From contig MU119206.1 in NCBI GenBank assembly GCA_014904845.1, positions 434,001-498,000 on the forward strand: a stretch of 64,000 bases of DNA. The letters are read 5' to 3'. Within the stretch, counting starts at the first letter, position 1. Every line of letters starts with the position of its first letter. The notes beneath the pieces are model-generated. The model saw only the letters and a list, made by a program, of their open reading frames with translations. It had not been told where the DNA came from and made no database searches. The DNA comes from Acephala macrosclerotiorum (lineage: Eukaryota > Ascomycota > Leotiomycetes > Helotiales > Mollisiaceae). Shown here in pieces: positions 47,327 to 58,480 of the stretch. Position numbers and translations under genes: made by a program.

Positions 47327-47453
47327 TGTTAAAAAATAATATATATAATAAAAAATAATTTATTTTATAAAATTACAATATAAAAATTAAATTTAATAAA
47401 TTATATTAAATCGAATTAAATCGTATTAATTGATCGTTAATTTTTACGTAATA
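47327..47453. repeat. right LTR (127 bp)
   Basis: Direct repeat of 38298-38424. It keeps the canonical TG start; it has three CpG sites and one CpA where the left copy is altered, so it has been mutated a little less on one strand. Confidence 0.78.
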
Positions 47454-47520
47454 AAAAATTTATTGATTTTAAAAAACGTAATATAATTTGTATAATTTAT
47501 CGTATTATTAATATTAAAAT

Positions 47521-47564
47521 TAAAAAAATAAAAAATTTAAAAAAAAAAAAATTTAAAAAAAAAA

Positions 47565-47660
<96 letters not shown>

Positions 47661-47702
47661 AAAAAAAAAAAAAATTTAAAAAAAAAAATAAAAAAAAAAA
47701 AC
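47521..47702. repeat. A-rich run with short T interruptions
   Basis: About 180 bases of A with TT/TTT interruptions lying just outside the right LTR. It separates the CpG-rich-C element from a 1.7-kb A+T stretch of different character (47.75-49.39 kb). Confidence 0.75.
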
Positions 47703-49390
47703 TATTTATTTTTTCAATAATAAATTTATTTATAAATTTTAACGTAAAAAAATCTTAATATTTCTTATTTTAAAATCAAATAAAAAAATAAATTCTTATT
47801 ATAAATTATAAAAATTATTAAAATAAATACTTTTTTTACAAAAAATTATATTATATTTTTTAAAATTTTTATAAAAGTTTTTCGTTTTATTTTTTTTTTA
47901 TATATTATATAATTAATTTTTTTTTCTTTGTAAATAAATTTATAAATTACAAATAAAATTTTATTTAAAAACTTTTTTAAAAAATAAATAAAATTTTTTT
48001 TTTTTAATTCGAATAAATTTATTTATATTAAAATATTAAAAAATATATTTTTTTTTAAATATTTTATAATTTATATATATTTATTTTTTTTATAAATTTT
48101 TTAAAATATATATTTTATTTTAAATTGATTTTTTTGATTAATAATATTTATTTAATAATTATATTTAATATAATTATAAAATTGTTTTTAAAAAATATTT
48201 TTATTATTTTAATTAATATTAATATTTTTAAAAAGCGTTTTTTTGTTTTTTTATTAAATTAAATTTTTTTACAATTATAATTATAAATAAAATTAAAATA
48301 TTTTTTTTTTATATTACAAATTATATATTTTTATTTTTTAAAAATTTATAAAAAAAATACTTTATAAAATTTTATTTTTTTTAGTATTTTTTGTTTTTAT
48401 TTTTACAAATTTAATCAAAATATTTAATTTAATTATATACGTATTAATATATTTATATTTTTTTTTTAATAAATTTTAAAAATTTAATATTAATAAACAA
48501 ATTATTAAAATAAAAAATATATTTTTTAATAAATAGTTTTTTAATTAATTTTATTATTATAATTAAAAAATTATTAATATTAAATATTTTAAATTAATTA
48601 ATTTTATAAAAATTTAATAAATTTTATTTTTTTTTATTTTTAATTATATTTTTATAATAAAATATTTAATTAAAAAAATAATTTTTTTGTATTATTATTT
48701 AAATTTTATAATTTTTATTAATAAATTTTTTTCAAATAAATATATAATTTTATTAATTATAAAATTTTTATCGAGTATTTAAAACTTTAAATTAATTTTT
48801 AAAAAATAAAAATTTAAAAATTCAAATTATTATATTATTAATATTATATTAAATATTAAAATTAATTAATTATTTTTTTAAAAATAATTTTAAAATTTGC
48901 TTTAAAGTTTACAATTATTAATCGTATTTTAATATAAATAGTTTTATATTTTTTTTTAATATAATTTTTTTTAATAAATAATTTGATTAATTATTAATTT
49001 TTTATAATTAATAATTTTTTATATAAAGTAATTTATATAAATATAAATTTTTTCAATTGTAATTAAATATTAAAACTTTAATAAAATACGTAATTTTAAA
49101 TTTTTTTAAAATAATTATTTTATTTGTATATTAATATAATTAATAATTATAATTATTATTTTAATATTTATAAATAATTAAAAAATTAATATAAAAAAAA
49201 AATCTAATAATTCAAGTTTTTAAAAGCTTTAATTTACTTTTTTTACAAATAAAATATTAAATTTTTTAATTGTAAAATTTATTAAATCGAATATTATATT
49301 TTGTATTATTTTTAAAAATATTTTAAATATTAAATTATATAAAATAAAATTATAATTCTAATATTTACTATTTTGATATTTTTAGAAATG
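47703..49390. other. A+T stretch with a different mutation signature
   Basis: Here the few C residues are not confined to CpG (tctt, acaa, attc are frequent, and CpG is rare), in contrast to the LTR element. It is likely a different relic, or was altered by another route. No coding frame. Confidence 0.5.
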
Positions 49391-50062
49391 TAATTCGTGC
49401 GACGCTAAAATTCACTACTGTCGCTAAAAAAATAAACAACAGATTATACAAAAAGAAATCGAAAAAATTTTACAAATGTAAATAATTAAAACAAAAAAAA
49501 TTGAATTAATAGACAGACATAAAAAGCTTATTACAATAAATGAATATCAAAACATATTGGTTTAAGATCAGACAGTCAAAGGCAAGGCACGGCGTGAGGT
49601 ACGAGGGGCGTCCCACTATAGATTAAATAGGCTTAAAAAGTCACGTGTAAGGCTCGTGCGACAAGCTAAAGTCACACCTCATGGATAGAGAATCGCACCT
49701 CGTTTCGGCCCGCAACTCATCAAAATCTTCTTTGCTATCACGTCCTAGCATGTTCTACGATCCGAAATTGAGATTTCATCAGGTTCTTAAACAAGGCCTT
49801 GAACCGCAAATTCTGTCAATTGTAATGATTCCATAGAATGTGGCCGACTTTGATAAAATCTAGAAAACTAGCTGCATGATTAGTAATCTTGTACCACCTT
49901 GCCGTTCGAGTCACAGTTTGAGCTCAACTTCATGCCTTCCTATTTTGGTCTTTTTTCACGTTCCGCAAGCTTTTATTTGAACCGGCCTGCTCGAAGAGAA
50001 TTAGGCTCGTAGATTGGCCTTTCATTTCGTCTTCGCTCCCACTCTTTAAAAACTCCTCAAAA
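49391..50062. other. right flank of the A+T block, promoter of the GNAT gene
   Basis: Normal composition resumes within about 150 bases. No gene recognised; the last 200 bases are the likely promoter of the acetyltransferase. Confidence 0.4.
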
Positions 50063-50719
50063 ATGCCTCTCTTACTCCGCAAAGCCACGGCTTCAGACGC
50101 AGAAGCCCTCACAGAAATCTACTTCTCCGCCTTCCAAATAGACGCTATCTCTCTCCTCGTCTTTCCTCGCACAGAAAATCTTGCTATTGGCACAAAAAGC
50201 TCATTCGACTGGTGGTATAATTCCATTCTCGAAGAAATCACCGACCCCAATGCCCACTTCCTCTGCATCTACGACTCCTCATCTCCCGACCAAAAAGTTG
50301 TCTCATACGCAAAATGGAACGGTCCAGCCGTACCATTCGGAACCGAGTTACCATCCTGGCCAGAGGGAGCTAATGTTGAAATCGGGAATCACTTTTTCGG
50401 AAATCTCGTAGGGAGACATGAGATTATCATGAAGGGAAGGAAACATTGGTACTTGGAGTTTATCGCTACTAGACCGGAGTATCAGGGAAAGGGAGCAGCG
50501 GGGCAGTTATTGAGATGGGGGATTGAGAGGAGTGATGAAGAGGGAGCGGAAACGTATCTGGAGGCGAGTCCGGATGGGAAGCCGGTTTATGAGAAATTTG
50601 GATTTGAGGAGGTGGATAGGTTAGTAGTGGAATTGGAGGGGAAGGGGGAGGGGCCTTTGAGTGAGAAGCAGTTTGTGGAGGTGTTTATGGTGCGGCCGGT
50701 GAATGGGAAGAAGGCATGA
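50063..50719 (+). CDS. GNAT-family N-acetyltransferase
   Basis: Cytosolic-type acetyl-CoA-dependent acetyltransferase, substrate unknown. Single exon of 218 residues starting MPLLLRKATASDAEALTEIY, the usual GNAT N-terminus (beta-1 and the start of helix 1). The acetyl-CoA-binding motif A is at about residues 133-152: LEFIATRPEYQGKGAAGQLL, where QGKGAAG matches the (Q/R)xxGx(G/A) signature. Motif B follows with YLEASPDGKPVYEKFGFEEV, also typical. No signal peptide or membrane helix. Length and build fit the common fungal GNAT proteins of about 220 residues. It is the first gene after the A+T block, only 0.67 kb from it, and appears undamaged. Confidence 0.88.
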   Translation: MPLLLRKATASDAEALTEIYFSAFQIDAISLLVFPRTENLAIGTKSSFDWWYNSILEEITDPNAHFLCIYDSSSPDQKVVSYAKWNGPAVPFGTELPSWPEGANVEIGNHFFGNLVGRHEIIMKGRKHWYLEFIATRPEYQGKGAAGQLLRWGIERSDEEGAETYLEASPDGKPVYEKFGFEEVDRLVVELEGKGEGPLSEKQFVEVFMVRPVNGKKA

Positions 50720-51278
50720 TGGGGGTTGTGGTTGATTCACCTGTGACGCGAAGCTGCCGACTTGCGTGGACAAAGAGGCTGGTCTCAACCACAAGATCAT
50801 CGAAGCATCAACCACCACAATGTGGAATCATTAACGGGCTTGGAATAAGCATCTAGATACCACCAGGAAACTTTTCGTCGCCCGAACCTAGGACTGACAT
50901 AATGGGCGTTGCGCAACGCGTAAATGACAGTTGTGAACGCGTCGAGCCTGGATTTTGGCCTGAAGGTGGGGAGTCGCGATGTGCAATAAAATTTCTCATT
51001 GTCAAAGAAATTAGGGACATTTGGCTTGGCCATGTATAGCAGAATGCGCTGTATCACACAAGGTTGAATTCACTAAGATGTCTGAACACCCTTCACCATG
51101 GCTTGTGATTAATATTCTACATAAAAAAAGAAATTCTAGCATTGTATGCAATGACAGAATAACTCAATGAAACCAAACAGCAACACTCTTTGTACAACCA
51201 GACCTGACCACTGTTCCAAAGCACCAAAGCACTCATCTCAACCCAGCTTCTAAGCTTCCCACCAAGAGCCATCAACCT
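50720..51278. other. intergenic, no gene recognised
   Basis: An 86-codon minus-strand frame at 50797-51057 has no domain. Nothing else is seen. Confidence 0.35.
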
Positions 51279-52069
51279 CTACACTTTCTCCCCCTCCCGA
51301 CCTTCCTCGTAGGCCACCGTCCCGGGAAACCACGCAGCCAAAAGCCAAACAGCAACAACCACAGGCGCAAACTCGAGGCTCCCAAAGAAAGCCTCATGGA
51401 TACTCAAATACCCAAATACCTCCTCACCAGTCTCTACCAATCTAAACGCCGTCCTCAAAAAACACCAACACACTGCTCACCAACAACACCCCCCAAAACG
51501 GACTCCTCTTCCTAATCAACTCATCTTTCGTCTCTCTATCCTTCAAAATCATCACAACAACAATTGCAAGAAGAAAGAGGAAGATCAAGAAAGCGAAAGA
51601 TTGGATCGCGAGACCTGCGAGCAGGATATTATTCGCTGTCGTTGGATCTTGGAGTTTCGATGTTCTTGAACCAATCATCCCCGCGCCCGTGACCTGCAAA
51701 ATCGTAGTAAAAACATCCACAGATATGAAAAACCACAAGATGGCATTCTTCCTCAAAAACCAGCGATTGTTTCGAGGAGGCAGGATATAGTGAGGGGAAT
51801 AAAGGAGTAGAGGCGGTAGCGGGTGGTTTGGTAGAGATATGTGAAGAAGGCGAGGGTGAAGAGGATTATGGCGAGGATGCAGAGGGTGAGGTTTGGTATG
51901 TAGCTGGGAGTGGGTGTTAGTAGAGAATTTTAGAAGTTCAGGTGAGATCAACTAACCCATAGATGATGATTCCCGCGTCATCTGGTCCTTGTGGAGTGGA
52001 AAAGTTGGAATCGATGAACCCGCCTCCTTTTGGCTGTTGATAGCGGGGTGTCAACTGGAAGCTGCTCAT
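51279..52069 (-). pseudogene. broken RTA1-like lipid-translocating exporter gene
   Basis: RTA1-like proteins are seven-helix fungal membrane proteins. Exon 1 (52069-51957) encodes the N-terminal tail ending DDAGIIIYG; after a 53-nt GTTAGT...CCCAG intron, exon 2 reads YIPNLTLCILAIILFTLAFF and YRLYSFIPLTISCLLETIAG, helices 1 and 2. The frame then hits TGA; shifted, it reads FLRKNAILWFFISVDVFTTI and LQVTGAGMIGS, a block that normally lies some 55 residues further on. So part of the gene (about helices 3-4) is deleted. A second shift comes at a T6 run near 51,460: with five T the frame would continue into RTAFRLVETGEEVFGYLSIH and the end VAYEEGREGEKV. Two separate lesions make a working product unlikely. 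Confidence 0.72.
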
Positions 52070-52887
52070 CGTCGCTGTTCTCGTCTGTCCGAGATTTTGG
52101 GAAGCTGAAACGTTTTGAGTCTGATGTTTCGCAAAACCGCTGCGGTTGTCCTTTCAATCATCATCCATCTCCTGAATTTCCTCTTCATATACCTCCTCCA
52201 TCTCCTCAGCCAAGCTCAACCCACATTCCAACCGTGGACACACAATGACCTCCGCACAACATTCTATCCCGACATCTAAGCATCCCAAGCCCAAGGCTCC
52301 CTCATTTCAGCTCCAAAGTCGATGATGCGATGACTTACGCCCTCTCAATCAAGAGGGTAAGAATTTCCCGACAGGACAAATGTCCTTCCCGGAGACCTTG
52401 GCATGAAAGTGGGAACTCGATGGCTGAAAATGAAACACGTGATCGGAACTTATTCTGACCCCGGTGCTTGGCCACCACATTGACGTGGACTTTGAGTTTT
52501 AAGGTTATAGCTAGCTTGATGAGAACCAAGGAATGGACTTCAAGGGAGCAGCCTTGAAATACGAGGCTGAACATACGCGTAAGGAAACGTTGAGGGGGAG
52601 GCTGAGTTGTGCAAGGTGTCGGCAGCTTGACTTCAGCGGCCAATGAATCGGTTTCGAGTCGGGTTGTGAAGTGGGATATGATTACCGGATCTAATCGGAA
52701 CCGACTCATTCGTGCAAGCATGAGAATGAAAAAAGAAACCTTGTGAAGAAGAGTGAGTAGAAAATGAGGTTCATTGTTGGGTGTGGAAAGCGGTATCCCC
52801 AAAACTTCAGATTTTGAGAAGCTATTGAGCATACGTTCTCTTTTCAGTCAGGGCTTTCGAACTATCAGACATACAATCCTCTCCACC
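52070..52887. other. intergenic, no gene accepted
   Basis: A minus-strand ATG frame of 165 codons (52335-52832) has no domain and overlaps the leader of the next plus-strand frame; I do not accept it. Confidence 0.35.
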
Positions 52888-53214
52888 ATGTCTTCAATAC
52901 ACAACCGACAACCAGTCCGAGATGACCATCTCAATGACGAAAACATACCCGAGGCCTCGGCTACTCAGCTCGACGCATACCGTATGCTCTCACCTCGAAC
53001 AATGGCAGTACAATCCCTCATACTCTGCCTCGCCATTCTCCTCCATTATCTAAGAAGACAACAGATTCCGATTCTTGGATTGGAGCTTGGCCTCGTTTGG
53101 GGTGTTGTGCCAGCCGAATGTTTGATATTGAGTGGTTTGCTGGGGGAGATGGCTCTGCGAGAACTTGGTATCCAGTATGACTGGCTGGAGATGATTGTTG
53201 GCGTCGATCTCTGA
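52888..53214 (+). CDS. hypothetical small protein with one hydrophobic segment
   Basis: 108-residue frame, ATG at 52888 preceded by a pyrimidine/CA-rich leader. The N-terminal third is polar (SSIHNRQPVRDDHLNDENIP), followed by AVQSLILCLAILLHYL at about residues 49-64, a possible membrane segment, then RRQQIP and a second moderately hydrophobic stretch (LELGLVWGVVPAECLILSGL). I do not recognise it. A minus-strand frame overlaps, and there is no other support, so it may not be a real gene. Confidence 0.3.
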   Translation: MSSIHNRQPVRDDHLNDENIPEASATQLDAYRMLSPRTMAVQSLILCLAILLHYLRRQQIPILGLELGLVWGVVPAECLILSGLLGEMALRELGIQYDWLEMIVGVDL

Positions 53215-53349
53215 GGAGGATTAGCTGAAGGTTTTGTGTCGAGTCTGATAGACTGAATGGATTTTGTAGTTTCTGAAGATGTTCTTGGGAAGTGTTCAAT
53301 GACCAAAGCGATCTCATATTCATGTAGAATTGGGCACCGACCCATTGAT

Positions 53350-55580
53350 TCAGCTAAATGGGTCGGACATCTGGTTGTTGACCACTGGGCCTGGTACGTC
53401 CGGCAATATCCAGGTATCAAATGGGAGGTAGTCGTTCCTACCCATCATCAGAAATTGATCAACGTCTCCCAAACTTTCGTACTGAAAATTATTCAGCATC
53501 TCTGGATCGAACACCATCTGGTTCTCTACCCCAACGTCGGGTATTTCGCTGAAGTTCATGTTCTCGAGCTCGTCCGCGGGAATAGAGTAAGGTTGCCAAT
53601 CGGGATGCTTTGGTCCGAATGGTGCATCATTCCCATGTCCTGGTTTCTTTGCATCTGGGTCCCATTGAACACGCGGTACTGGTGGTAGCCAGCATTCGTC
53701 TTCTGTTTTTGGGATAACAGGAGCTAAGAAGTACTGCTCTTTTTCTTGACTCTTATACCATCCGTGAAGTCTCATAAGCATTCCCAGAAAAGTGAAGGGC
53801 GCTCTGCATTCCTTTGGACCCACTGCTTTAATCAATTTGTCGATCATGGACTTGAGATAAAAGCCAACCTTGAGGCTTGCAGGATCGAGAACCGCTCCGA
53901 TCTTGCTGTTGGAGGATTTTGAAGAGATGTATAGTTTGATGAGAGTGATCAGCGCGTATGACATTCGGACATAGTTGTAAATGGGCAGTGCTCGAAGTGC
54001 CTCGACGTCCATCGTGAGAAGAATGTCTAAGAGAGACTGGGCAGATGCTATATTGACAGAGATCGCATTGATGTAGGAGTTTGATGCTCGAGGATCAATG
54101 TGGATGGATAGGACTTTTGGGAGTGCGAATGGAGGTTGGAAGTCTTCTGGAGGATGATCGTCGTTTAGTGCGATCTCGTGGATGTAGAGCTGAGTGTGGA
54201 AATACTGTAACTTAAGTGCGTCTGCGACTATCAATAGAAGACTCATGCTCAGAAACTGGAAACGTACCATTATCAAAGACTTCAGGAATCAAATCCCTCC
54301 GCCATGCTTCAGCAGATTTTTGTAAGGCAGTCATCGTGAGTTGTACTCGAGGTTCGGACAAATCTGCCATGTTGCTTGGCTCATCGAAAGCGAAAGAGGT
54401 CCCGACCTCCTCGGTGATCTTGAGAATCCTCACCCAGGCCGATAGAAGGTGATCATGTTTTGACGCTTGAGGATGCTGTTCCAGGCTTTCAAGACAGTCA
54501 CCAATCCAGCTATTCCATCTAAGCATATTCGGTCTCCGCATGCTTATCGACACCCTTTCAAAATCAGTACAGCATCTCGATCTGTGATGGTGTTACGTAC
54601 GCGGTAGAAATGAGATAGCACACCAAAAAAGTCCTCCTCTTCTCCAGCTCCGTCTCATCAAGAACTTCTGACATTCCATTTTCTGTGTCTGAAGTGACAC
54701 CTCTCCGATTTCTTGAAGGCTTTGGGTTCTTACCGAGGCCAATATCCAGCGCCATCGTCGCGGCCATATGGATATACTCGTAAAACTTCAGCTGAGCATA
54801 TTTTCCTGGTGGAAAGTACCAAATGGAAGTGACAATCATAGCTTGAACAAGTTCAAGACTCTTTTCACCCCTGATTACAGTTCGATGAGCATAAGCCGAA
54901 AGCACCTCGCTGTTGAGAATACTGTAGAGACGAGAGTCCGTCTTCGCCGCAGCTGCTGCAATAACAGACAAGAAGAGCGTGGGTTTCATGGTTCGTAGCT
55001 CCTCGGCTGTAAGCTCCGTTGGGAACACGACACCAGGATAGTGAGGGACGAGGTTCTCATTGTAAGATTGAAACAGCTGATTGGCGTCGTTCATTGAGAT
55101 GATGCCTCGATCAACGACATCCGAGTCAGGAGAATAGGGTGGAGGGCTCCATTCTCGTGGATACGGTTCACTGTATTCTTCCATCCATGAGACTGGAGTC
55201 TCGTTAGGCGCTTCATTTGATGATTGTCTAGAGTTGTTCGTCAAGGAATTCCCATTCTCGGTACTGGTATTTCTAGACCTCCCTGGAAATTGAGCATTGC
55301 TCGGGCTCTTCCCGTCGACGCTATTCGATTTCCGATCGAACAGAGCACGCATTGCCTGCACCTCTCTTTCTAGCTCAGCGACTCGAGTGTCCGTCCTTTT
55401 TCTTTGCTTCCTCTTCTGTGGAGCAGTGTAAACACACGTCCTGTCTGTTCGAGCACATCTTTGGCATATCTTCGCTGAACCCGAGGGGTTTGGTAGGCAT
55501 CTGACTTTGTGCGCCCGACAGGCATCACAAGCACGATTGACGTGCTGATCTAACGCGCTCTTCGGTCGTTGTTGATTCAT
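53350..55580 (-). CDS. Zn2Cys6 transcription factor with fungal-specific TF domain
   Basis: Nuclear regulator of 712 residues. Exons 55580-54601, 54554-54268 and 54221-53350; both introns are 46 nt and frame is kept. The zinc cluster lies at residues 18-49 (Cys18, 21, 28, 39, 42, 49) with a longer loop of ten residues between Cys28 and Cys39, followed by a basic linker (KRKQRKR) and a short coiled coil (RVAELEREVQAMRALF). The middle homology region is visible as FPTELTAEELRTMKPTLFLS, KYAQLKFYEYIHMAATMALD and, across intron 1, SISMRRPNMLRW. The C-terminus is acidic and Pro/Asn-rich, a possible activation region. It is in the same orientation as the permease 1.1 kb upstream and could regulate it; that is inference from position. 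Confidence 0.9.
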
Positions 55581-56679
55581 GTTGGCTGATTTCTATTACT
55601 TGGAGGAAATTGAAGGCGAATGAAGCTTGGATTTCGATGATGTTGTTGCATCTCTGAATGAAATAATGTTGATATTGCGAAAGGCTTAGCATGTTGCGTA
55701 TATTTACAGTGCTGAGGCTGCAGCCTCGGAAGACGGTCATGGCGCATGCAGGGCCGAGACGGGGTGGTTTTAGTGGTTGATTCGCCGGAAATTCAGCCGT
55801 CTTACTGTGCTGCTAAGAATAATTGCAGTTATGGGTTGGGAGCCATAACATTATTACAAATGTAGAATTAAAAGAAAGATTTCGGATTTAAGAAAAAAAG
55901 CAGAAATGAAAATATCGGACGTCAAAAGCACTTCCTCGATTGTGACAAGCAAAATATTAGTGCTTCAATTGTTTAATTACGGGTAGAACATTATCTCGAC
56001 TTTTGCAGCAATTAATCAATGGTACTCTCACACTCGGGGTCTGAGAGGTTGACGCTCAAGTGTGAATGATTGAAAACCAGCAAACGACCATAAAATAGCA
56101 AGACCCAATTCGCTGCTCCTGACAGATCTTCCAGGCGTTGGTCAAGAACGTTTTTGCCTTACGAGTTACCTCTCACCCTCCAAACACACTTTCTTGAACC
56201 CCCGAAAGAAGTCATCGCATGTGCATCCAACCAATCACACCCCTCAAAAACAATTTTGTTGCACATCGCATCACTGGCACTTCCAATTGCAGATGAATCT
56301 ACAAACAGCTAATCTGGCTCGCAGCTACTTGGTCAGTGGCAGAATAGTGTTCCCCTATTGAACCCCCGCATCACTGGGACAGGTCGCGAATCACGATAGG
56401 ATGATAGAAAACGGATTCCGCGAGTTCACATTTCTAAACTAAAGTAATGGGCATTGCAATATATTGAGATTTTCATAGATTCATAGGGCGATGAATGAAG
56501 GAGTACCAGATTCAAATACTCCGCATGAAATTCACGTGACACAACCACTTTCGGAAAGATGGTCTTCACGACTGGATACTGTATTGAGTCTCTATTTGAA
56601 GTACGGTTCATAATCTCATTGAATTTATCAGGACAACCTCGTAAACTGTGACATTAAAGCACACCTCAAGCCTACGTCT
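55581..56679. other. intergenic, no gene recognised
   Basis: Promoter of the regulator (right next to 55,580) and terminator region of the permease. Nothing else recognised. Confidence 0.35.
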
Positions 56680-58480
56680 TCAACCAATAACCGTCCTCCT
56701 CAACTCCCAAATCCTATCAACCATCGTCAACGGCGGCGCCGGGTTCGCCTCCTCCGCCTCCTTCTCATCCTTATCAGTCCGATCAAAGTACGCCGCGGGC
56801 GAGAAATCCATCTCCTTCAAAGGCACGATCTTGGTCCCGAACCACCACTTGTACGCAAAGTAATCGATGATGAATAGCGGAACAGTGATGTATGTAGAGA
56901 AGAAGTTCTCCGCGCTGGGCTTCCCACTGAAAGGGAAAATAGCGAAGTAGAGTTGTGCTGCAAGAAAGCAGAATACGAGCACGATTCCGAAGTATTGTGC
57001 GTAGGGTGCGATTTTGGTGTAGAAGGGGAGGGTCTTGTAGTTGATTCCTTGGGCTTTAAGACCTTGACGGAAGCGGATGTGGGAGAGGTAGATCAGTAGC
57101 CAATTACAGAAACTTGCTACTCCGACCTAGTGTATTGTAAGTTTGGAGACTGAGAGAGAAGGGATAGTTAGCCTTACCAAGCTTGAAAACCACGAGTAGA
57201 CTTGCTGGGCAGTGCTGTTGAGGTTCAGGTATGTCAAACCACCACCAAGAAGACCGCTGATGATCAAAGAATTCCAAGGACGACCAGCCTGATCCTTCTT
57301 CCCGAACCAGGAATGAATAATCCCAAGATCAGACATGTGTGTCATTGCTCTCGAACAAACGTAGTAAGACGTAATACCGCAAGACAGTACAGTAACGAAA
57401 ACCAGAGCGTTCAAGATGTGGGCAAAGATTGGAGAACCACCATCTCGGACAGCCAGGATGAAGGGACTAGCAAGCGTTCCAGACTTGCTCAAATCGGGTT
57501 CGTCGTACGGGATGCACATGCCGACGAGCCAAATGTTAACCACGAAGAAGGTGAAGCTTCGGTAGAAGAGAGGTTTGATGGATCGCTTTACTGTTCGTCG
57601 AGGGTCACGCATCTCGCCTGCTGTCATGGCAACCCATCCAGCTGCGAGAAAATATCAGTATTTTCGAAATCAGGCAGTGAGATTGGAGAAATACTTACCA
57701 GAAGTGCAGCTGAAAGCAGCCTGAAGAAGTGCTTTGCATATGCCCTTCAGTCCATGATTAAATGCTCCAGGAGTCTTCCAGTAATGGAATACAAGTGGAC
57801 CATGAGTTGCAGGCAAGCCACCAGATGCCATGATGAACATGAAGCACATGCAAGACACAATAGCAAGAACTTTCAGAATGCTCATGAAGATCTCGACATG
57901 CCCATAGAAGCGAACCGGGAAGAAGTTCGGGATCGCGGCAACGACCAGAAAGATGGTGATATATGCCGCTTCAGGGAAATGTTGGGGAGCCTCCCAATAT
58001 TTGAGGACAGAAATGCAAGCTATCACTTCAGCTGGGATGATCATGACCCATTGAAACCAGAAGTTCATGCCCATGGCGAACGCTGCGGCTTTGTCAACGT
58101 ATTCCATGGTCTGGCGAATGTATCCTCCATGGACTGGCTTGTAGCAAGTCATTTCTCCGATGGACATGAATTCGATGTAGATCGTAAGCCTGAAGCCAGA
58201 GTCAGTATTCGAGCAACTCAATGATCAATTGTATCACTCACGCTACCAAAGTGTAGGCAATAGCTATCCCGCCAGGCCCTGCCGCATGAAGAGCAGTTCC
58301 CGTACCGACCCAGAGACCTGTCCCAATGCCACCTCCAAGAGACAACATGATGACTGCTCGAGGGGAGAGACCACGATTCCATCCATGACTCTCGCTTTCG
58401 ACATTCTCTGCCTGTCCGGGCTCAACATCCGACCCCTCACTCCCCACAACGGCAATATCGACTTTCTTCTCATCCGCCAT
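56680..58480 (-). CDS. amino-acid permease, YAT/APC family
   Basis: Plasma-membrane amino-acid/H+ symporter of 546 residues. Four exons: 58480-58242, 58189-57699, 57641-57178, 57126-56680; introns of 52, 57 and 51 nt keep frame. A polar N-terminal tail is followed by the family's first helix block, SPRAVIMLSLGGGIGTGLWV and GTGTALHAAGPGGIAIAYTL. Then come TIYIEFMSIGEMTCYKPVHG, GMNFWFQWVMIIPAEVIACI, ALLQAAFSCTSA, GEMRDPRRTVKRSIKPLFYR and ISGLLGGGLTYLNLN, all in the usual YAT order. About 12 helices; the cytoplasmic C-terminus ends DRIWELRRTVIG. Length fits the family (about 540). Substrate cannot be told from sequence. Its promoter is shared with the divergent FAD oxidoreductase (59413-61235). 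Confidence 0.93.

Larger units (their letters stand above)
38298..47453. mobile_element. RIP-degraded LTR retrotransposon, 9.16 kb
   Basis: Two direct repeats of equal length (127 bp) bound the element: 38298-38424 and 47327-47453. The right copy begins TGTTA; the left has TATTA; both end ACGTAATA, which would be TAACA before C-to-T change. The copies differ at 8 of 127 positions, all transitions. Five A flank each side (38293-38297 and 47454-47458), compatible with a 5-bp target duplication, though in such sequence this is weak. The interior carries no readable gag or pol, no identifiable primer-binding site and no strand information. At 9.16 kb it is larger than most Copia or Gypsy elements, so nested insertions are likely. 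Confidence 0.78.
37880..49390. repeat. extreme A+T block (RIP-type), about 11.5 kb
   Basis: G and C are rare, no coding frame of note survives, and homopolymer A or T runs are common. In the 38.3-47.5 kb part most remaining C stands before G (acg, tcg), as expected when CpA, CpT and CpC have been converted to TpN by RIP and only CpG escaped. The block contains one recognisable LTR element (38298-47453), a T-rich minisatellite at about 37,925-38,080 (ttttatttttta units), a T56 run and a long A-rich run. Borders to normal sequence are sharp on both sides. Confidence 0.85.

Noticed and set aside
37880..49390. Centromere or mitochondrial/plasmid DNA
   Set aside because: A mitochondrial or plasmid source does not fit the surviving CpG pattern and LTR pair. 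A small centromeric core cannot be excluded, but nothing in the sequence points to it and the LTR element explains most of the block.
37890..49435. Terminal inverted repeats bounding the whole A+T block
   Set aside because: A weak match (ttttagcg near 37,905 and its reverse near 49,408) is too short to be meaningful.
52335..52832. 165-codon minus-strand ATG frame
   Set aside because: No domain; it overlaps the leader of the plus-strand small protein and its composition looks like the reverse reading of a promoter.
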